Positions 30,467 to 38,602 of a DNA stretch of 64,000 nucleotides are shown here, piece after piece. The stretch is from contig NZ_FMHY01000002.1 of assembly GCF_900090225.1 (NCBI RefSeq), positions 6,138,001 through 6,202,000 on the forward strand, in the 5' to 3' direction. This stretch comes from Micromonospora eburnea (lineage in GTDB: Bacteria; Actinomycetota; Actinomycetes; Mycobacteriales; Micromonosporaceae). The translations under genes and the position numbers were made by a program. The notes under the pieces are model-generated. The model was not told the origin of the DNA. It ran no database searches and saw nothing but the letters and a program-made list of their open reading frames with translations. Numbering within the stretch: position 1 is the stretch's first letter; each line of letters begins with the position of its first letter.

Positions 30467-31450
30467 GTGAGAGTGCAGCGGCTCGTCGCCGCGCTGGTGA
30501 CGGCGCTGCTCGCCGGATGTGCTCCGGCCATGACCGCCGCTCCGGAGCCGCCCACCAGCCAATCCGCCCCGCAACGGACGTACGCCGTCGGGATGCGGCA
30601 GTTCGTCGTCGACCCGGGCGGCCCCCGGCCGCTGCCGGTGACCGTCTGGTATCCGGTGGAGCCGGCCGCACCGACGGCGACGGGCTCCGTCCCCACGGCC
30701 ACCCGGTCGGCCGCGCCCACGGCCACCCCGTCCCCGGGCGCACCGGAAGTCCGGCCGGGCGCGGCGGTGGCCGCCGGACGCTTCCCGGTGGTGATCTACA
30801 GCCACGGGCTGCGCAGCCTGCCCGAGTTGCACGCGCCGTTGACCACCCGCTGGGCCGCCGCGGGCTTCGTGGTGGCCGCGCCCACCTTTCCGCGTACGAA
30901 CCTGCGGGCGCGGGACTTCACCCGGGCGGACGTCCGCAACCAGCCCGCCGACGGCTGGCGACTGATCCGCCACCTGGTACGCCTCGACGCCCACCGCGGC
31001 GACCCGCTCGCCGGGCACCTGGCCGTCAACCGGATCGGCGCGGCCGGCCACTCGGCAGGCGGCTTCACCACGGCCGGCATGTTCACCGCCGGCCATTCCG
31101 CACGGCTGCGCGCGGGGATCGTGATCGCCGGCGGCGGCCTGGCCGGCGGCCTCGCCGGCCCCGTCGCCCCGCTGCTGTTCGTGCACGGCAGCGCCGACCC
31201 GATCGTGCCGGAGTCCGTCGGCCGGGCCGGGTACGCCCGCGTGCTCGGCCCGGCCGCCTTCCTGAGCCTCCCCGGTCAGGGCCACGGCGAGTACCTGATC
31301 CCGGGCCGCCCCGGCTTCGTCCAGGTCCTCGCCACCACCATCGACTTCCTCCGCTGGACCCTCTACGACGACCGGGCGGCCCTGCGCCGGCTCCCCGCCG
31401 ACGCCCAACTCCCCGGCGTCACCGCCCTCACCAGCCGCCTCCCCCGCTGA
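30467..31450 (+). CDS. Lipoprotein alpha/beta-hydrolase
   Basis: An approximately 327-residue secreted hydrolase. A very short signal sequence (LVAALVTALLAGC) ends in a lipobox LAGC near residue 18, so the mature protein should be lipid-anchored outside the membrane. A Thr/Pro/Ala-rich segment (about 70-100) precedes the hydrolase core: IYSHGLRS oxyanion region, GHSAGG nucleophile elbow, an Asp in GSADPIVP, and a His in GQGHGEY. It is similar to dienelactone-hydrolase or platelet-activating-factor acetylhydrolase-like esterases. Start is GTG at 30467 or GTG at 30473; the second has better spacing to GAAGGGG. Confidence 0.85.
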   Translation: MRVQRLVAALVTALLAGCAPAMTAAPEPPTSQSAPQRTYAVGMRQFVVDPGGPRPLPVTVWYPVEPAAPTATGSVPTATRSAAPTATPSPGAPEVRPGAAVAAGRFPVVIYSHGLRSLPELHAPLTTRWAAAGFVVAAPTFPRTNLRARDFTRADVRNQPADGWRLIRHLVRLDAHRGDPLAGHLAVNRIGAAGHSAGGFTTAGMFTAGHSARLRAGIVIAGGGLAGGLAGPVAPLLFVHGSADPIVPESVGRAGYARVLGPAAFLSLPGQGHGEYLIPGRPGFVQVLATTIDFLRWTLYDDRAALRRLPADAQLPGVTALTSRLPR

Positions 31451-31479
31451 CCGCACTGGCAACCGGGCGGTCAGTGCGG
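31451..31479 (+). terminator. Hairpin with two competing stems after the lipoprotein hydrolase
   Basis: CCGCACTG (31451-31458) pairs perfectly with CAGTGCGG (31472-31479). An alternative 7-bp stem TGACCGC/GCGGTCA overlaps it and includes the stop codon. It is likely a terminator; the switch-like overlap may be incidental. Confidence 0.5.
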
Positions 31480-31507
31480 GCGACGGGTGGGGACTAGCCT
31501 CGGCGGG

Positions 31508-32044
31508 ATGGACGGCGACGGGCTGGTGGGACGACAACTCGGCGCGATCCGCGAGGTGACCGAGCTGGCGGAACAGGCCGGTGTCGCGGTGTGGCTGCGC
31601 GGCGGCTGGGCGATGGACTTCCACCTCGGCGAGGTGAGCCGACCGCACGTCGACGTCGACTGGTACTGCTGGCGACACGACGCCAGCGAGTTGGCGGCCC
31701 TGCTCGGCGGGCGCGGTTGGCGGCCCGATCCGCGGATGCCCGCCGAGACCCAGCTCGATCTGCTCCGGAACGACGTCGAGCTGAGCTTCGCGTACCTGGA
31801 CCGGGACGCCGAGGGCCGGGTGGTGGTCGGTGCCGGGCCGTGGGCCGGCACCCCACTACCCGACGGGATGCTGGACGCCCGACCGGGCCACATCGGCCCG
31901 CTGGCCGCGCCGATCATCAGCGTGGCCGCGCAGATCGAGTTCAAGGAGATGTTCCCGGTCTGGATGCCGACCCGACCACGCCGCGCCAAGGACGCCGCCG
32001 ACCTGGCCCGCCTCCGGGGCGTGCCGGACCCGCACGCGAGGTGA
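31508..32044 (+). CDS. Nucleotidyltransferase-fold protein, aminoglycoside adenylyltransferase-like
   Basis: A 178-residue protein of the minimal nucleotidyltransferase superfamily (Aminoglyc_resit type). The core WLRGGWAMDFHLGEVSRPH-VDVDW near residue 29 keeps the GGWAxD helix and the catalytic acidic pair HVDVD. Later EFKEM and RAKDAADLARL fit the family C-terminus. Such proteins include ANT(2'')-type aminoglycoside adenylyltransferases, but many environmental members have no proven resistance activity. Start is ATG at 31508. It is followed by a convergent dehydrogenase gene. Confidence 0.75.
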   Translation: MDGDGLVGRQLGAIREVTELAEQAGVAVWLRGGWAMDFHLGEVSRPHVDVDWYCWRHDASELAALLGGRGWRPDPRMPAETQLDLLRNDVELSFAYLDRDAEGRVVVGAGPWAGTPLPDGMLDARPGHIGPLAAPIISVAAQIEFKEMFPVWMPTRPRRAKDAADLARLRGVPDPHAR

Positions 32045-32079
32045 CAGCCCGCCGAGCACGCCCCACCGGGGGCACGGGG

Positions 32080-33033
32080 TCAGGCGGTGTGGTCGATGAC
32101 GACCTTGCCGAAGACGTCGCCCGAGGCGAGGCGGGCGAAGCCCTCCTCGATCCGGCTGAACGGCACCACGCTGTCGACCACCGGGCGCACCTCGTGCTCG
32201 GCGCAGAACGCGAGCAGCTCGGTGAGTTCCTCCGGGGTGCCCATCGAGGTGCCGAGAATCTCCAGCTGCATCGCGAAGACCCGGCGCAGGTTGACCTTGG
32301 GCTCGTGGCCGGAGGTGGCGCCGGAGACCACGATCCGGGCCATCGGCGCGGCCGACTTCAACGAGTGGTCGAAGGTGGCCGCCCCGACCGTCTCGATCAC
32401 CACGTCGACCCGCTCCGGCAGCCGGGCGCCCGGCTCCAGCGCGGTCGCGCCCAGCCCGGCGATCCGCTCCCGCTTCACGGCGTCGCGGCTGGTCGCGTAC
32501 ACCCGCTTGCCGAGCGCGACGCCGAGCGCGACGGCGGCGGTGGCCACGCCGCCGCCGGCCCCCTGCACCAGCACCGACTCGCCGTCGGCCACCCGGCCCT
32601 TGGTGGTGAGCATCCGCCACGCGGTGAGCCAGGCCGTGGGCAGGCACGCCGCGTCGGTCGCCGACAGGCCCGCCGGCAGCGGCACCAGGTTCATCCGGGG
32701 TACGGCCACCCGCTCGGCGAACGTGCCGGGGAAGTGCTCGGAGAGGATGGAGATCCCACGCGGGTCGCCCGGCGTGGGCACCACCGGGTAGATGACCACC
32801 TCGTTGCCGTCCGGGTCGGTGCCGACCGCGTCACAGCCGAGGATCATCGGGAGTTGGTCGCCGGTGAGTCCCACCCCGCGCAGCGACCAGAGGTCGTGGT
32901 GGTTGAGCGAGCTGGCCAGCACCCGCACGGTGACCCAGTTCGGATCGGGGTGGATCGGCTCGGGACGGTCGCCGACGCTCAGCGCGGCGAGCGGGTTGTC
33001 CGCGTCCAGGGCGGAGGCATAGGCAGCACGCAT
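32080..33033 (-). CDS. Zinc-type alcohol dehydrogenase-like (MDR) oxidoreductase
   Basis: A 317-residue medium-chain dehydrogenase/reductase of the quinone-oxidoreductase branch. A GroES-like N-domain with SSLNHHDLWSLRG is followed by a Rossmann domain with the NADP loop VQGAGGGVATAAV near residue 151. The C-terminus DVFGKVVIDH is typical. Structural-zinc cysteines are absent, so it is probably zinc-free. The ATG at 33033 (MRAAYAS) is chosen over an upstream in-frame start that would enter an intergenic palindrome. The substrate is unknown. Confidence 0.88.
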   Translation of the reverse strand: MRAAYASALDADNPLAALSVGDRPEPIHPDPNWVTVRVLASSLNHHDLWSLRGVGLTGDQLPMILGCDAVGTDPDGNEVVIYPVVPTPGDPRGISILSEHFPGTFAERVAVPRMNLVPLPAGLSATDAACLPTAWLTAWRMLTTKGRVADGESVLVQGAGGGVATAAVALGVALGKRVYATSRDAVKRERIAGLGATALEPGARLPERVDVVIETVGAATFDHSLKSAAPMARIVVSGATSGHEPKVNLRRVFAMQLEILGTSMGTPEELTELLAFCAEHEVRPVVDSVVPFSRIEEGFARLASGDVFGKVVIDHTA

Positions 33034-33066
33034 GATCGGCACCGTAACAAGGAGAGCGGCCGTTAA

Positions 33067-33110
33067 GAAGGGCACCTTCCCATGCGAAATGCGATAAGAA
33101 GGTGCCCTTC
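33067..33110 (-). repeat. Palindromic intergenic element, probable terminator
   Basis: Perfect 13-bp arms at 33067-33079 and 33098-33110 flank an 18-base loop, just after the malic enzyme stop. The arm core GAAGGGCACCTTC resembles a palindromic element I remember as frequent between Micromonospora genes; copy number cannot be checked here. Confidence 0.7.
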
Positions 33111-33118
33111 CTTACACC

Positions 33119-34294
33119 TCAGCGGCGGGCGACCCCGTCGCGGCGGGCGGCCTCGGCGACCGCCTCGGCGACGGCCGGAGCGACCCGCGGGTCGAGCGGC
33201 GAGGGCACGACGGCCTCCGCGGTGAGCGACTCCGCGACCACGCCGGCGATGGCGTCGGCCGCGGCCACCTTCATCCCCTCGGTGATCCGGGTGGCCCGGG
33301 CGTCCAGCGCACCCCGGAACACGCCGGGGAAGGCGAGCACGTTGTTGATCTGGTTGGGGTAGTCGCTGCGCCCGGTGGCGACCACCGCGACGTGCCGGGC
33401 GGCCACCTCGGGGTGCACCTCGGGCGTCGGGTTGGCCAGCGCGAAGACGATGCCGCCGGGAGCCATCCCGGCCACCGCCTCCTCCGGGATCTGCCCACCG
33501 GAGACGCCGACCAGCACGTCCGCGCCGCGCAGCGCCTCGGTGATGTCGCCCTGCCGGCCGTCGGCGTTGGTGGTCTCGGCCAGCTCGGCCTTGGTCCCGG
33601 TCAGCTCGCGGTGCCGGCCGATGATGCCCTTGGAGTCGCAGACGACCACCTGGTCCGGGTTCACTCCCCCGGCGATCAGCATCTTCGTCACCGCGACGCC
33701 GGCCGCTCCGGCCCCGCTCACCGCCACCCGCAGGTCGCCGAACTTGCGGTTGAGCAGGGTCGTCGCGTTGCGCAGCGCGGCCAGCACCACGATCGCGGTG
33801 CCGTGCTGGTCGTCGTGGAAGACCGGGATCGGCAGCGCCTCGTCCAGCCGGCGTTCCACCTCGAAGCAGCGCGGCGCGCTGATGTCCTCCAGGTTGATCC
33901 CGCCGAACGAGGGGGCGAGCGCCCGCACCGCCGCGACGATCTCGTCCACGTCCTGGGTGTCCAGGCAGATCGGCACCGCGTCCACGCCCGCGAACTGCTT
34001 GAACAGCACCGCCTTGCCCTCCATCACGGGCAGCGCCGCGCGTGGACCGATGTTGCCCAGGCCGAGCACGGCGGAGCCGTCGGTGACCACGGCCACGGTG
34101 TGCGAGATCCAGGTGTAGTCGTCGGCGAGGTCGGGGTCGGCGGCAATCGCCTCGCACACCCGTGCCACCCCCGGCGTGTACGCGAGGGAGAGGTCGTCCC
34201 GGCTGGCCAGCGGCACCGTCGAGGTGACGGCCATCTTGCCGCCGGCGTGCAGCCGGAAGACGGGGTCAGCGAGGTCCGGGGTGGACGTAGGCAT
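33119..34294 (-). CDS. Malic enzyme, bacterial NAD(P) type
   Basis: A 391-residue malate dehydrogenase (oxaloacetate-decarboxylating). It converts malate to pyruvate and CO2 with NAD or NADP. Visible blocks are LAYTPGVARVCEAI near residue 37, GDGSAVLGLG-like TDGSAVLGLGNIG near 71, GKAVLFKQFAGVDA near 92, FHDDQHGTAIV near 158, and the dinucleotide loop VSGAGAAGVAV near 192. The length fits the small bacterial type without a fused acetyltransferase domain. It links the TCA cycle to the acetyl-CoA/acetate genes nearby. Start is ATG at 34294. Confidence 0.95.
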   Translation of the reverse strand: MPTSTPDLADPVFRLHAGGKMAVTSTVPLASRDDLSLAYTPGVARVCEAIAADPDLADDYTWISHTVAVVTDGSAVLGLGNIGPRAALPVMEGKAVLFKQFAGVDAVPICLDTQDVDEIVAAVRALAPSFGGINLEDISAPRCFEVERRLDEALPIPVFHDDQHGTAIVVLAALRNATTLLNRKFGDLRVAVSGAGAAGVAVTKMLIAGGVNPDQVVVCDSKGIIGRHRELTGTKAELAETTNADGRQGDITEALRGADVLVGVSGGQIPEEAVAGMAPGGIVFALANPTPEVHPEVAARHVAVVATGRSDYPNQINNVLAFPGVFRGALDARATRITEGMKVAAADAIAGVVAESLTAEAVVPSPLDPRVAPAVAEAVAEAARRDGVARR

Positions 34295-34434
34295 GGTGAC
34301 TCCAGGATCTGTCGAGCAGACGGACCGGCCGGCTCGGCTCGCGATGGTCAGCGGCCAGCGGGGCGGCGGTGCGGGGGGTCACCCGGGCACTTTCCGAGCA
34401 TAGTCAGGCACCCGTCACCCGCGTGTGAGCGGGG

Positions 34435-34791
34435 TCATATCCGCCGCTGCCGACCGTTGACCAACCGGGGACTCGGCCAGTACCGGGCCACCACCCGGCC
34501 CCGCACGTCGGCCACCCCGTAGGCCCGGGAGTCGTCGGTGACCAGGTCGTTGTCGCCGCGTATCCACCAGCCGCCGTCCTGGGGACGGACCGCGCGCTTG
34601 ACCACGAGCAGGTCGGGGCGGCTGCGGAAGACCGCGACCACCACGTCGCCGGGACGTACCGGCCGGCCGCCGGTACGCACCAGCACCGCGTCCCCGTGCC
34701 GCAGGGTCGGCACCATGGAGGGGCCGGTCACCAGTACGGCCGCCAGTGGGCCGCGTAGCACGGGCGAGGCGGGGTCGTTCGGGGCACCCAC
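34435..34791 (-). CDS. sodX: Nickel SOD maturation signal peptidase (S26)
   Basis: A 118-residue S26-type peptidase. The nucleophile is Ser25 in GPSMVPTL and the general base Lys65 in VVKRAV. The DND-DSRAYG box follows near residue 86. No obvious membrane anchor is present, unlike type I signal peptidases. In actinobacteria and cyanobacteria such a protein is adjacent to the nickel superoxide dismutase gene and removes its N-terminal propeptide to free His1. Here it is divergent from sodN with an 84-base shared promoter region. Start is GTG at 34791. Confidence 0.88.
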   Translation of the reverse strand: MGAPNDPASPVLRGPLAAVLVTGPSMVPTLRHGDAVLVRTGGRPVRPGDVVVAVFRSRPDLLVVKRAVRPQDGGWWIRGDNDLVTDDSRAYGVADVRGRVVARYWPSPRLVNGRQRRI

Positions 34792-34875
34792 CGGGTTTCA
34801 CCTCCCGCCAGCCGGGGAGCATCTCCAGGAGTAATGTCGACCTGGATCATCGCAAACATCCCATGGAGGACCCTG

Positions 34876-35280
34876 ATGCGCCTTCCCCGCATCCTCACGC
34901 CCCGTGTGACCGTCAGCGCCCACTGCGACCTGCCGTGCGGCGTTTACGACCCCGCGCAGGCCCGGATCGAGGCCGAGTCGGTCAAAATGATCTGCGAGAA
35001 GTACCAGGCGAACACCGACCCGGAGTTCCGCACCCGGGCCATCCTGATCAAGGAGCAGCGCGCCGAGTTGGTCAAGCACCACCTCTGGGTGCTCTGGACC
35101 GACTACTTCAAGCCGGCCCACTTCGAGAAGTACCCGCACCTGCACCAGCTCTTCAACGAGGCCACCAAGCTGGCCGGCGCCGCCGGAGCGAAGGGCGCGA
35201 CCGACCCGGCCAAGGCCGACGAGCTGCTCGCCAAGATCGACGAGATCTCGAAGATCTTCTGGGAGACCAAGCAGGCGTGA
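34876..35280 (+). CDS. sodN: Nickel superoxide dismutase
   Basis: A 134-residue Ni-SOD precursor. A 15-residue propeptide (MRLPRILTPRVTVSA) precedes the nickel hook HCDLPCGVY at residues 16-24, which supplies His1, Cys2 and Cys6 of the mature enzyme. The rest is the four-helix bundle of the hexamer. It destroys superoxide in the cytoplasm and is usually induced by nickel in actinomycetes. ATG at 34876 has GGAGGA seven bases upstream. The gene overlaps the following GNAT by three coding bases (GTGA), and sodX is divergent. Confidence 0.97.
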   Translation: MRLPRILTPRVTVSAHCDLPCGVYDPAQARIEAESVKMICEKYQANTDPEFRTRAILIKEQRAELVKHHLWVLWTDYFKPAHFEKYPHLHQLFNEATKLAGAAGAKGATDPAKADELLAKIDEISKIFWETKQA

Positions 35281-35813
35281 CCCTGGCTGCCCCGGCACCC
35301 ACGATCCGGCCGGCGCGTCCCGAGGACGTGCCGGCCGTCGTCGCGATGGTGCACGAACTCGCCGACTACGAGCGGGCCCCCGAGCAGTGCCACCTCACCG
35401 AGGAGCAGCTCGCCGCCGCGCTCTTCCCGACCACGCCGGACGGCGCGCCGAGCGGTCCGGGCCCCGCGCTCTTCGGCCACGTCGCGGTGGACGCGACGGG
35501 GCAACCGGTGGGCTTCGCCCTCTGGTTCCTCAACTTCTCCACCTGGGAGGGCGTGCACGGCATCTATCTGGAGGACCTGTACGTGCGTCCGGCCGCCCGG
35601 GGCACCGGCGTCGGCCGCCGGCTGCTCGCCACTCTGGCCGCGATCTGCGTCGAGCGCGGCTACCGGCGGCTGGAGTGGTGGATGATCAACTGGAACCCGG
35701 CGGCCCGCTTCTACGCGGCCATCGGGGCGACCCCGATGGACGAGTGGGTCCCGTACCGGCTCACCGGCGCGGCGTTACACGAACTCGCCGGGAAGGCGAC
35801 GGTCGTCACATAA
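35277..35813 (+). CDS. GNAT-family N-acetyltransferase coupled to sodN
   Basis: A 178-residue GNAT enzyme of the diamine or thialysine N-acetyltransferase-like type. IRPARPEDVPAVVAMVHELADYE is at residues 11-33, motif A LEDLYVRPAARGTGVGRRLLATLA near 105, and WNPAARFYAAIGA near 144. Start is GTG at 35277, overlapping the sodN stop (GTGA), so the two are co-translated. The acceptor is unknown. It uses one TTA leucine codon (35775-35777), rare in this GC-rich genome. Confidence 0.88.
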   Translation: MTLAAPAPTIRPARPEDVPAVVAMVHELADYERAPEQCHLTEEQLAAALFPTTPDGAPSGPGPALFGHVAVDATGQPVGFALWFLNFSTWEGVHGIYLEDLYVRPAARGTGVGRRLLATLAAICVERGYRRLEWWMINWNPAARFYAAIGATPMDEWVPYRLTGAALHELAGKATVVT

Positions 35814-35857
35814 CCCGACACCTGAGCGGGTAGAGTCCCGCACCGGGGGGATGAGGC

Positions 35858-36261
35858 GTGACTCAACTGACCGGCCAGCCGACGACCGACGACGATGTCG
35901 TGCACCTCACCGTGCCCGCCGACGGCGGTTATCTCGCCGTGCTACGCACCGCCACGGCCGGTCTCGCGGCCCGGCTCCAGTTCGCCCTCGACGAGATCGA
36001 GGACCTGCGCATCGCGGTCGACGAGGCGTGCGCGATGCTGCTCGCCATCGCCACCCGAAACGCCGAGCTGGAGTGCCGGTTCGCGGTCACCGAGGACGCC
36101 CTCACCGTCGAGGTGAGCGTGCCCACCGTCCGGGGGCCGCGCTCCCCTCCGAGTCGTCCTTCGCCTGGAAGGTGCTGACCGCGCTGACCACCGCGGCGTC
36201 CGCCCATGCCGTCGACGGCCGGGCCACCATCTCCCTGCTGACCCGCCGCTCCGACTACTGA
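35858..36261 (+). pseudogene. RsbW-like anti-sigma factor, frameshifted
   Basis: A serine-kinase-type anti-sigma factor of the SigF/SigB kind, about 134 residues if read through. The first frame (GTG at 35858) gives LTVPADGGYLAVLRTATAGLAARL and DLRIAVDEACAMLL, the N-box region of the ATPase fold. After VEVSVPTVRG this frame ends soon at 36178. The family-like tail (LPSESSFAWKVLTALTT, GRATISLLTRRSDY) continues in the next frame to 36261. One G is missing in the run at 36132-36136. No sigma factor gene follows, unlike related loci. Either the sequence has a homopolymer error or the factor is broken and its sigma partner may be free. Confidence 0.72.
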
Positions 36262-36290
36262 CCGGCCCGGCGCGACGGCACCCGGTCGTC

Positions 36291-36320
36291 CCCGGCCGGC
36301 CGGTGGAACTTCCGGCCGGG
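36291..36320. terminator. Bidirectional hairpin between convergent genes
   Basis: Perfect 9-bp arms CCCGGCCGG/CCGGCCGGG at 36291-36299 and 36312-36320 separate the anti-sigma gene from the convergent membrane protein gene. No T-run is present. Confidence 0.55.
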
Positions 36321-36353
36321 ACGCCCGGCCGCCGGTCGGCGGGTGGGCGCGGG

Positions 36354-36743
36354 TCAGTCGAAGCCGAGCGCGCGGTTGGTCGGCGAACTCACCAGCAACC
36401 CGCTGACCCCGAGACCGAGCACGATCAGCGGCAGCCCCAACCAGCCCAGCCCGCCCTGGATCATGTACCAGCCCAACGGCAGCAGCATGAGCTGGAGCAC
36501 GATGGCCGGCGCCCGGGCGCCCGCCCGGCGGCGTACCAGCGCACCGCCGAGGGCCCAGAGCGCCGCCGCGCCGGCCACCGCGAACGCGGTCACCCACAGC
36601 GCCGAGGTGAGGTCGGTGCTACGCGCGGTCAGGTCGGACCAGATGAGCCACGCCGCGACCAGGCCGAGCGCCACCGCCTCGGCGCGCAGCAGCCGGACCG
36701 CCCAGTGGAGGGTGGCGGGGACCGGGTCGGAGTCGATCGTCAC
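36354..36743 (-). CDS. Hypothetical four-helix membrane protein
   Basis: A 129-residue integral membrane protein with about four hydrophobic segments (residues 22-40, 46-66, 77-95, 98-117). It has no recognisable domain. GTG at 36743 (TIDSDPVPATLHW) is chosen because longer in-frame starts would overlap the divergent kinase gene. It is divergent from the diacylglycerol-kinase-like gene with a 43-base gap, so their promoters overlap. Confidence 0.6.
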   Translation of the reverse strand: MTIDSDPVPATLHWAVRLLRAEAVALGLVAAWLIWSDLTARSTDLTSALWVTAFAVAGAAALWALGGALVRRRAGARAPAIVLQLMLLPLGWYMIQGGLGWLGLPLIVLGLGVSGLLVSSPTNRALGFD

Positions 36744-36786
36744 GGGCGACACGATACCCGTGGGTAGGCGCGGTACAGTGCCGCCC

Positions 36787-37737
36787 ATGCGGGCCGTTCT
36801 GGTGGTCAACCCGAAGGCCACCACCACCAGCGAACGCAGCCGGGACGTCCTGGTCCGGGCGCTGCGCAGCGAAGTCGACCTGTCGGTGCGCTACACCCGC
36901 CGACGGGGCCACGCCACGGACCTGGCCCGGGAGGCCGCCGAGGAGGGCGTCGACCTGGTGGTCACGCTCGGCGGCGACGGCACGGTCAACGAGGTGGTGA
37001 ACGGTCTGATGACCGCCGAGCCGCCGACCTTCCGCACCGGGGAGACCCCGGCGGAGCGGTTGCCGGCGCTGGCCACGGTTCCGGGCGGCTCGACCAACGT
37101 CTTCGCCCGCGCGCTGGGCCTGCCACGCGAGTGGCCCGACGGGACCAGCATGATCCTGGAGGGGCTGCGCCTGGGCCGGTCCCGCACCGTCGGCCTGGGC
37201 CGGGCGGACGACCGCTACTTCACCTTCTGCGCCGGCTTCGGCATCGACGCGGCGGTGATCCACCGCGTCGAGCAGGCCCGCCGGCGGGGCCGGGTGTCGA
37301 CCCCGGCGCTCTACCTGCGCTCGACGGTGAGCCAGTACTTCCTCGCCTCGGACCGCCGGCATCCCTCGATCAGGCTGGAGCGCCCCGGCGAGAGCCCGGA
37401 GGCCGAATTGGCCACGGTCATCATCCAGAACACCGCGCCCTGGACCTATCTGGGTGAGCGGGAGATCAACCCGAACCCGGAGGCGTCGTTCGACCTCGGC
37501 TTGGACGTGCTCGCGATGCGGCAACTCCGAGTGGGCAGCACCGCACGTACGGTGACGCAATTCTTCTCCAACCGGCCCGACCCACACGGCCGGCAGGTGC
37601 TCCGGCTGCACGACGTGCCGGAGTTCACCCTGCTCTCGGCCCGTCCACTGGCCTTCCAGCTCGACGGGGACTACCTGGGCGAGCGGGAGAAAGTCAGATT
37701 CACATCCGTTCCGGCCGCACTGAGAGTAATCTGCTAG
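36787..37737 (+). CDS. Diacylglycerol/lipid kinase family protein
   Basis: A 316-residue DgkB/LCB5-type lipid kinase. The nucleotide-binding motif VTLGGDGTVNEVV is near residue 62. VPGGSTNVFARALG follows near 100, and the C-terminal beta domain ends with FQLDGDYLGE. It probably phosphorylates diacylglycerol or a related lipid at the inner membrane face, recycling it to phosphatidate; Mycobacterium relatives act in phosphatidylinositol mannoside pathways. ATG at 36787 gives the expected MRAVLVVNPKA start. It fits the several lipid genes in the window. Confidence 0.9.
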   Translation: MRAVLVVNPKATTTSERSRDVLVRALRSEVDLSVRYTRRRGHATDLAREAAEEGVDLVVTLGGDGTVNEVVNGLMTAEPPTFRTGETPAERLPALATVPGGSTNVFARALGLPREWPDGTSMILEGLRLGRSRTVGLGRADDRYFTFCAGFGIDAAVIHRVEQARRRGRVSTPALYLRSTVSQYFLASDRRHPSIRLERPGESPEAELATVIIQNTAPWTYLGEREINPNPEASFDLGLDVLAMRQLRVGSTARTVTQFFSNRPDPHGRQVLRLHDVPEFTLLSARPLAFQLDGDYLGEREKVRFTSVPAALRVIC

Positions 37738-38190
37738 GTCTCGGGTACCTCCGTCGGTTGAGCGGCGACCGCCACCCCCAGGGCGGGCGACAGCCCCAAG
37801 CCACACCGACGAAAGGTGCCGGAAATGTCAGCAATGTCACGCAGAATGTACTACATTGATCCTCGACTGTGGTACGCCGGGTAACCAGAGCGCTCTGAAA
37901 CCCGGACAAAAGGGTGGTGAGCCCGCTCACTGTTCGGAGTTTTTCCGAGCGGCACCCTTGACATCGCCGTAGTTCGTGAAAGTATTCACAAGCGAACTTG
38001 AGTTACCGGGACATTGCCTGGATATGCTCGGCAGGTTGAGCTCTTCCAGCAGGTCCTGGTGCCTGCAGCCTGCTCACGCAGAGCCGAATTGATGGATGCT
38101 GACCGTCACCAATCGGCAACGCGGATGCATATAGGAAAAGCACCAAAGCGTTATCTGGCCACCCACTTAAGAATGAGGAGTGTTGCCGCC
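37738..38190 (+). other. 453-base intergenic region, long leader of whiB1
   Basis: No convincing gene lies here. The base composition is visibly less GC-rich than the surroundings, especially 37820-38190, which suits a large regulatory region. A near-consensus -35 TTGACA is at 37958-37963, and a second candidate (TTGAGT at 37998-38003, TATGCT at 38023-38028, 19 bases apart) lies downstream. A short hairpin TCGGA/TCCGA with a GTTTT loop lies at about 37934-37948. The mRNA leader of whiB1 would be about 160-200 bases. Confidence 0.6.
37958..37986 (+). promoter_or_regulatory. Likely whiB1 promoter with dyad over the -10
   Basis: TTGACA (37958-37963) and AGTATT (37981-37986) are 17 bases apart. 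A GTGAA/TTCAC inverted repeat with a 4-base spacer (37976-37989) covers the -10 and could bind a regulator. In M. tuberculosis the whiB1 promoter is controlled by CRP-family proteins; the factor here is unknown. Confidence 0.45.
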
Positions 38191-38448
38191 ATGGACTGGC
38201 GCCACGATGCCGTCTGCCGCGACGAGGACCCGGAGCTGTTCTTCCCGATCGGGACGTCCGGCCCGGCCCTCCTGCAGGTGGAGCAGGCGAAGGCCGTCTG
38301 CCGGCGCTGCCCGGTGACCGACCAGTGCCTGCAGTGGGCGCTGGAGTCCGGTCAGGACGCCGGCGTCTGGGGTGGGATGAGCGAGGAGGAGCGCCGCGCG
38401 GTGAAGCGCCGCGGCGGTCTCCGGGTGCTGCGCGCTCACTCCGCCTGA
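38191..38448 (+). CDS. whiB1: WhiB1-type iron-sulfur transcription factor
   Basis: An 85-residue Wbl protein whose sequence follows WhiB1/WblE closely: MDWRHDAVCRDEDPELFFP start, cysteines 9, 37, 40 and 46 binding a 4Fe-4S cluster, the GVWGG turn at 58-62, and a basic tail KRRGG. WhiB1 is essential in mycobacteria, binds the housekeeping sigma factor and senses nitric oxide through its cluster. ATG at 38191 has GAGGAG ten bases upstream; an ATG six codons earlier is disfavoured by family alignment. It has a long AT-richer leader and a strong terminator. Confidence 0.95.
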   Translation: MDWRHDAVCRDEDPELFFPIGTSGPALLQVEQAKAVCRRCPVTDQCLQWALESGQDAGVWGGMSEEERRAVKRRGGLRVLRAHSA

Positions 38449-38467
38449 TCGCACCACCGCAAGCCGC

Positions 38468-38497
38468 ACGCCCCGGCCGGGTCACCGGCCGGGGCGT
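38468..38497 (+). terminator. Strong hairpin after whiB1
   Basis: Perfect 13-bp arms at 38468-38480 and 38485-38497 with loop GTCA. An outer GCAAG/CTTGC pairing extends the stem, 20 bases after the whiB1 stop. Confidence 0.85.
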
Positions 38498-38602
38498 CTT
38501 GCTGTCCCGCCCCGGCCCGACCGAGCAGGCTCGCGTCGTCAACTCGGGAACGGCAACCCGTGTGATCGGCGACGCGGGCCACGGAAACAGCCGACCGCCC
38601 GA

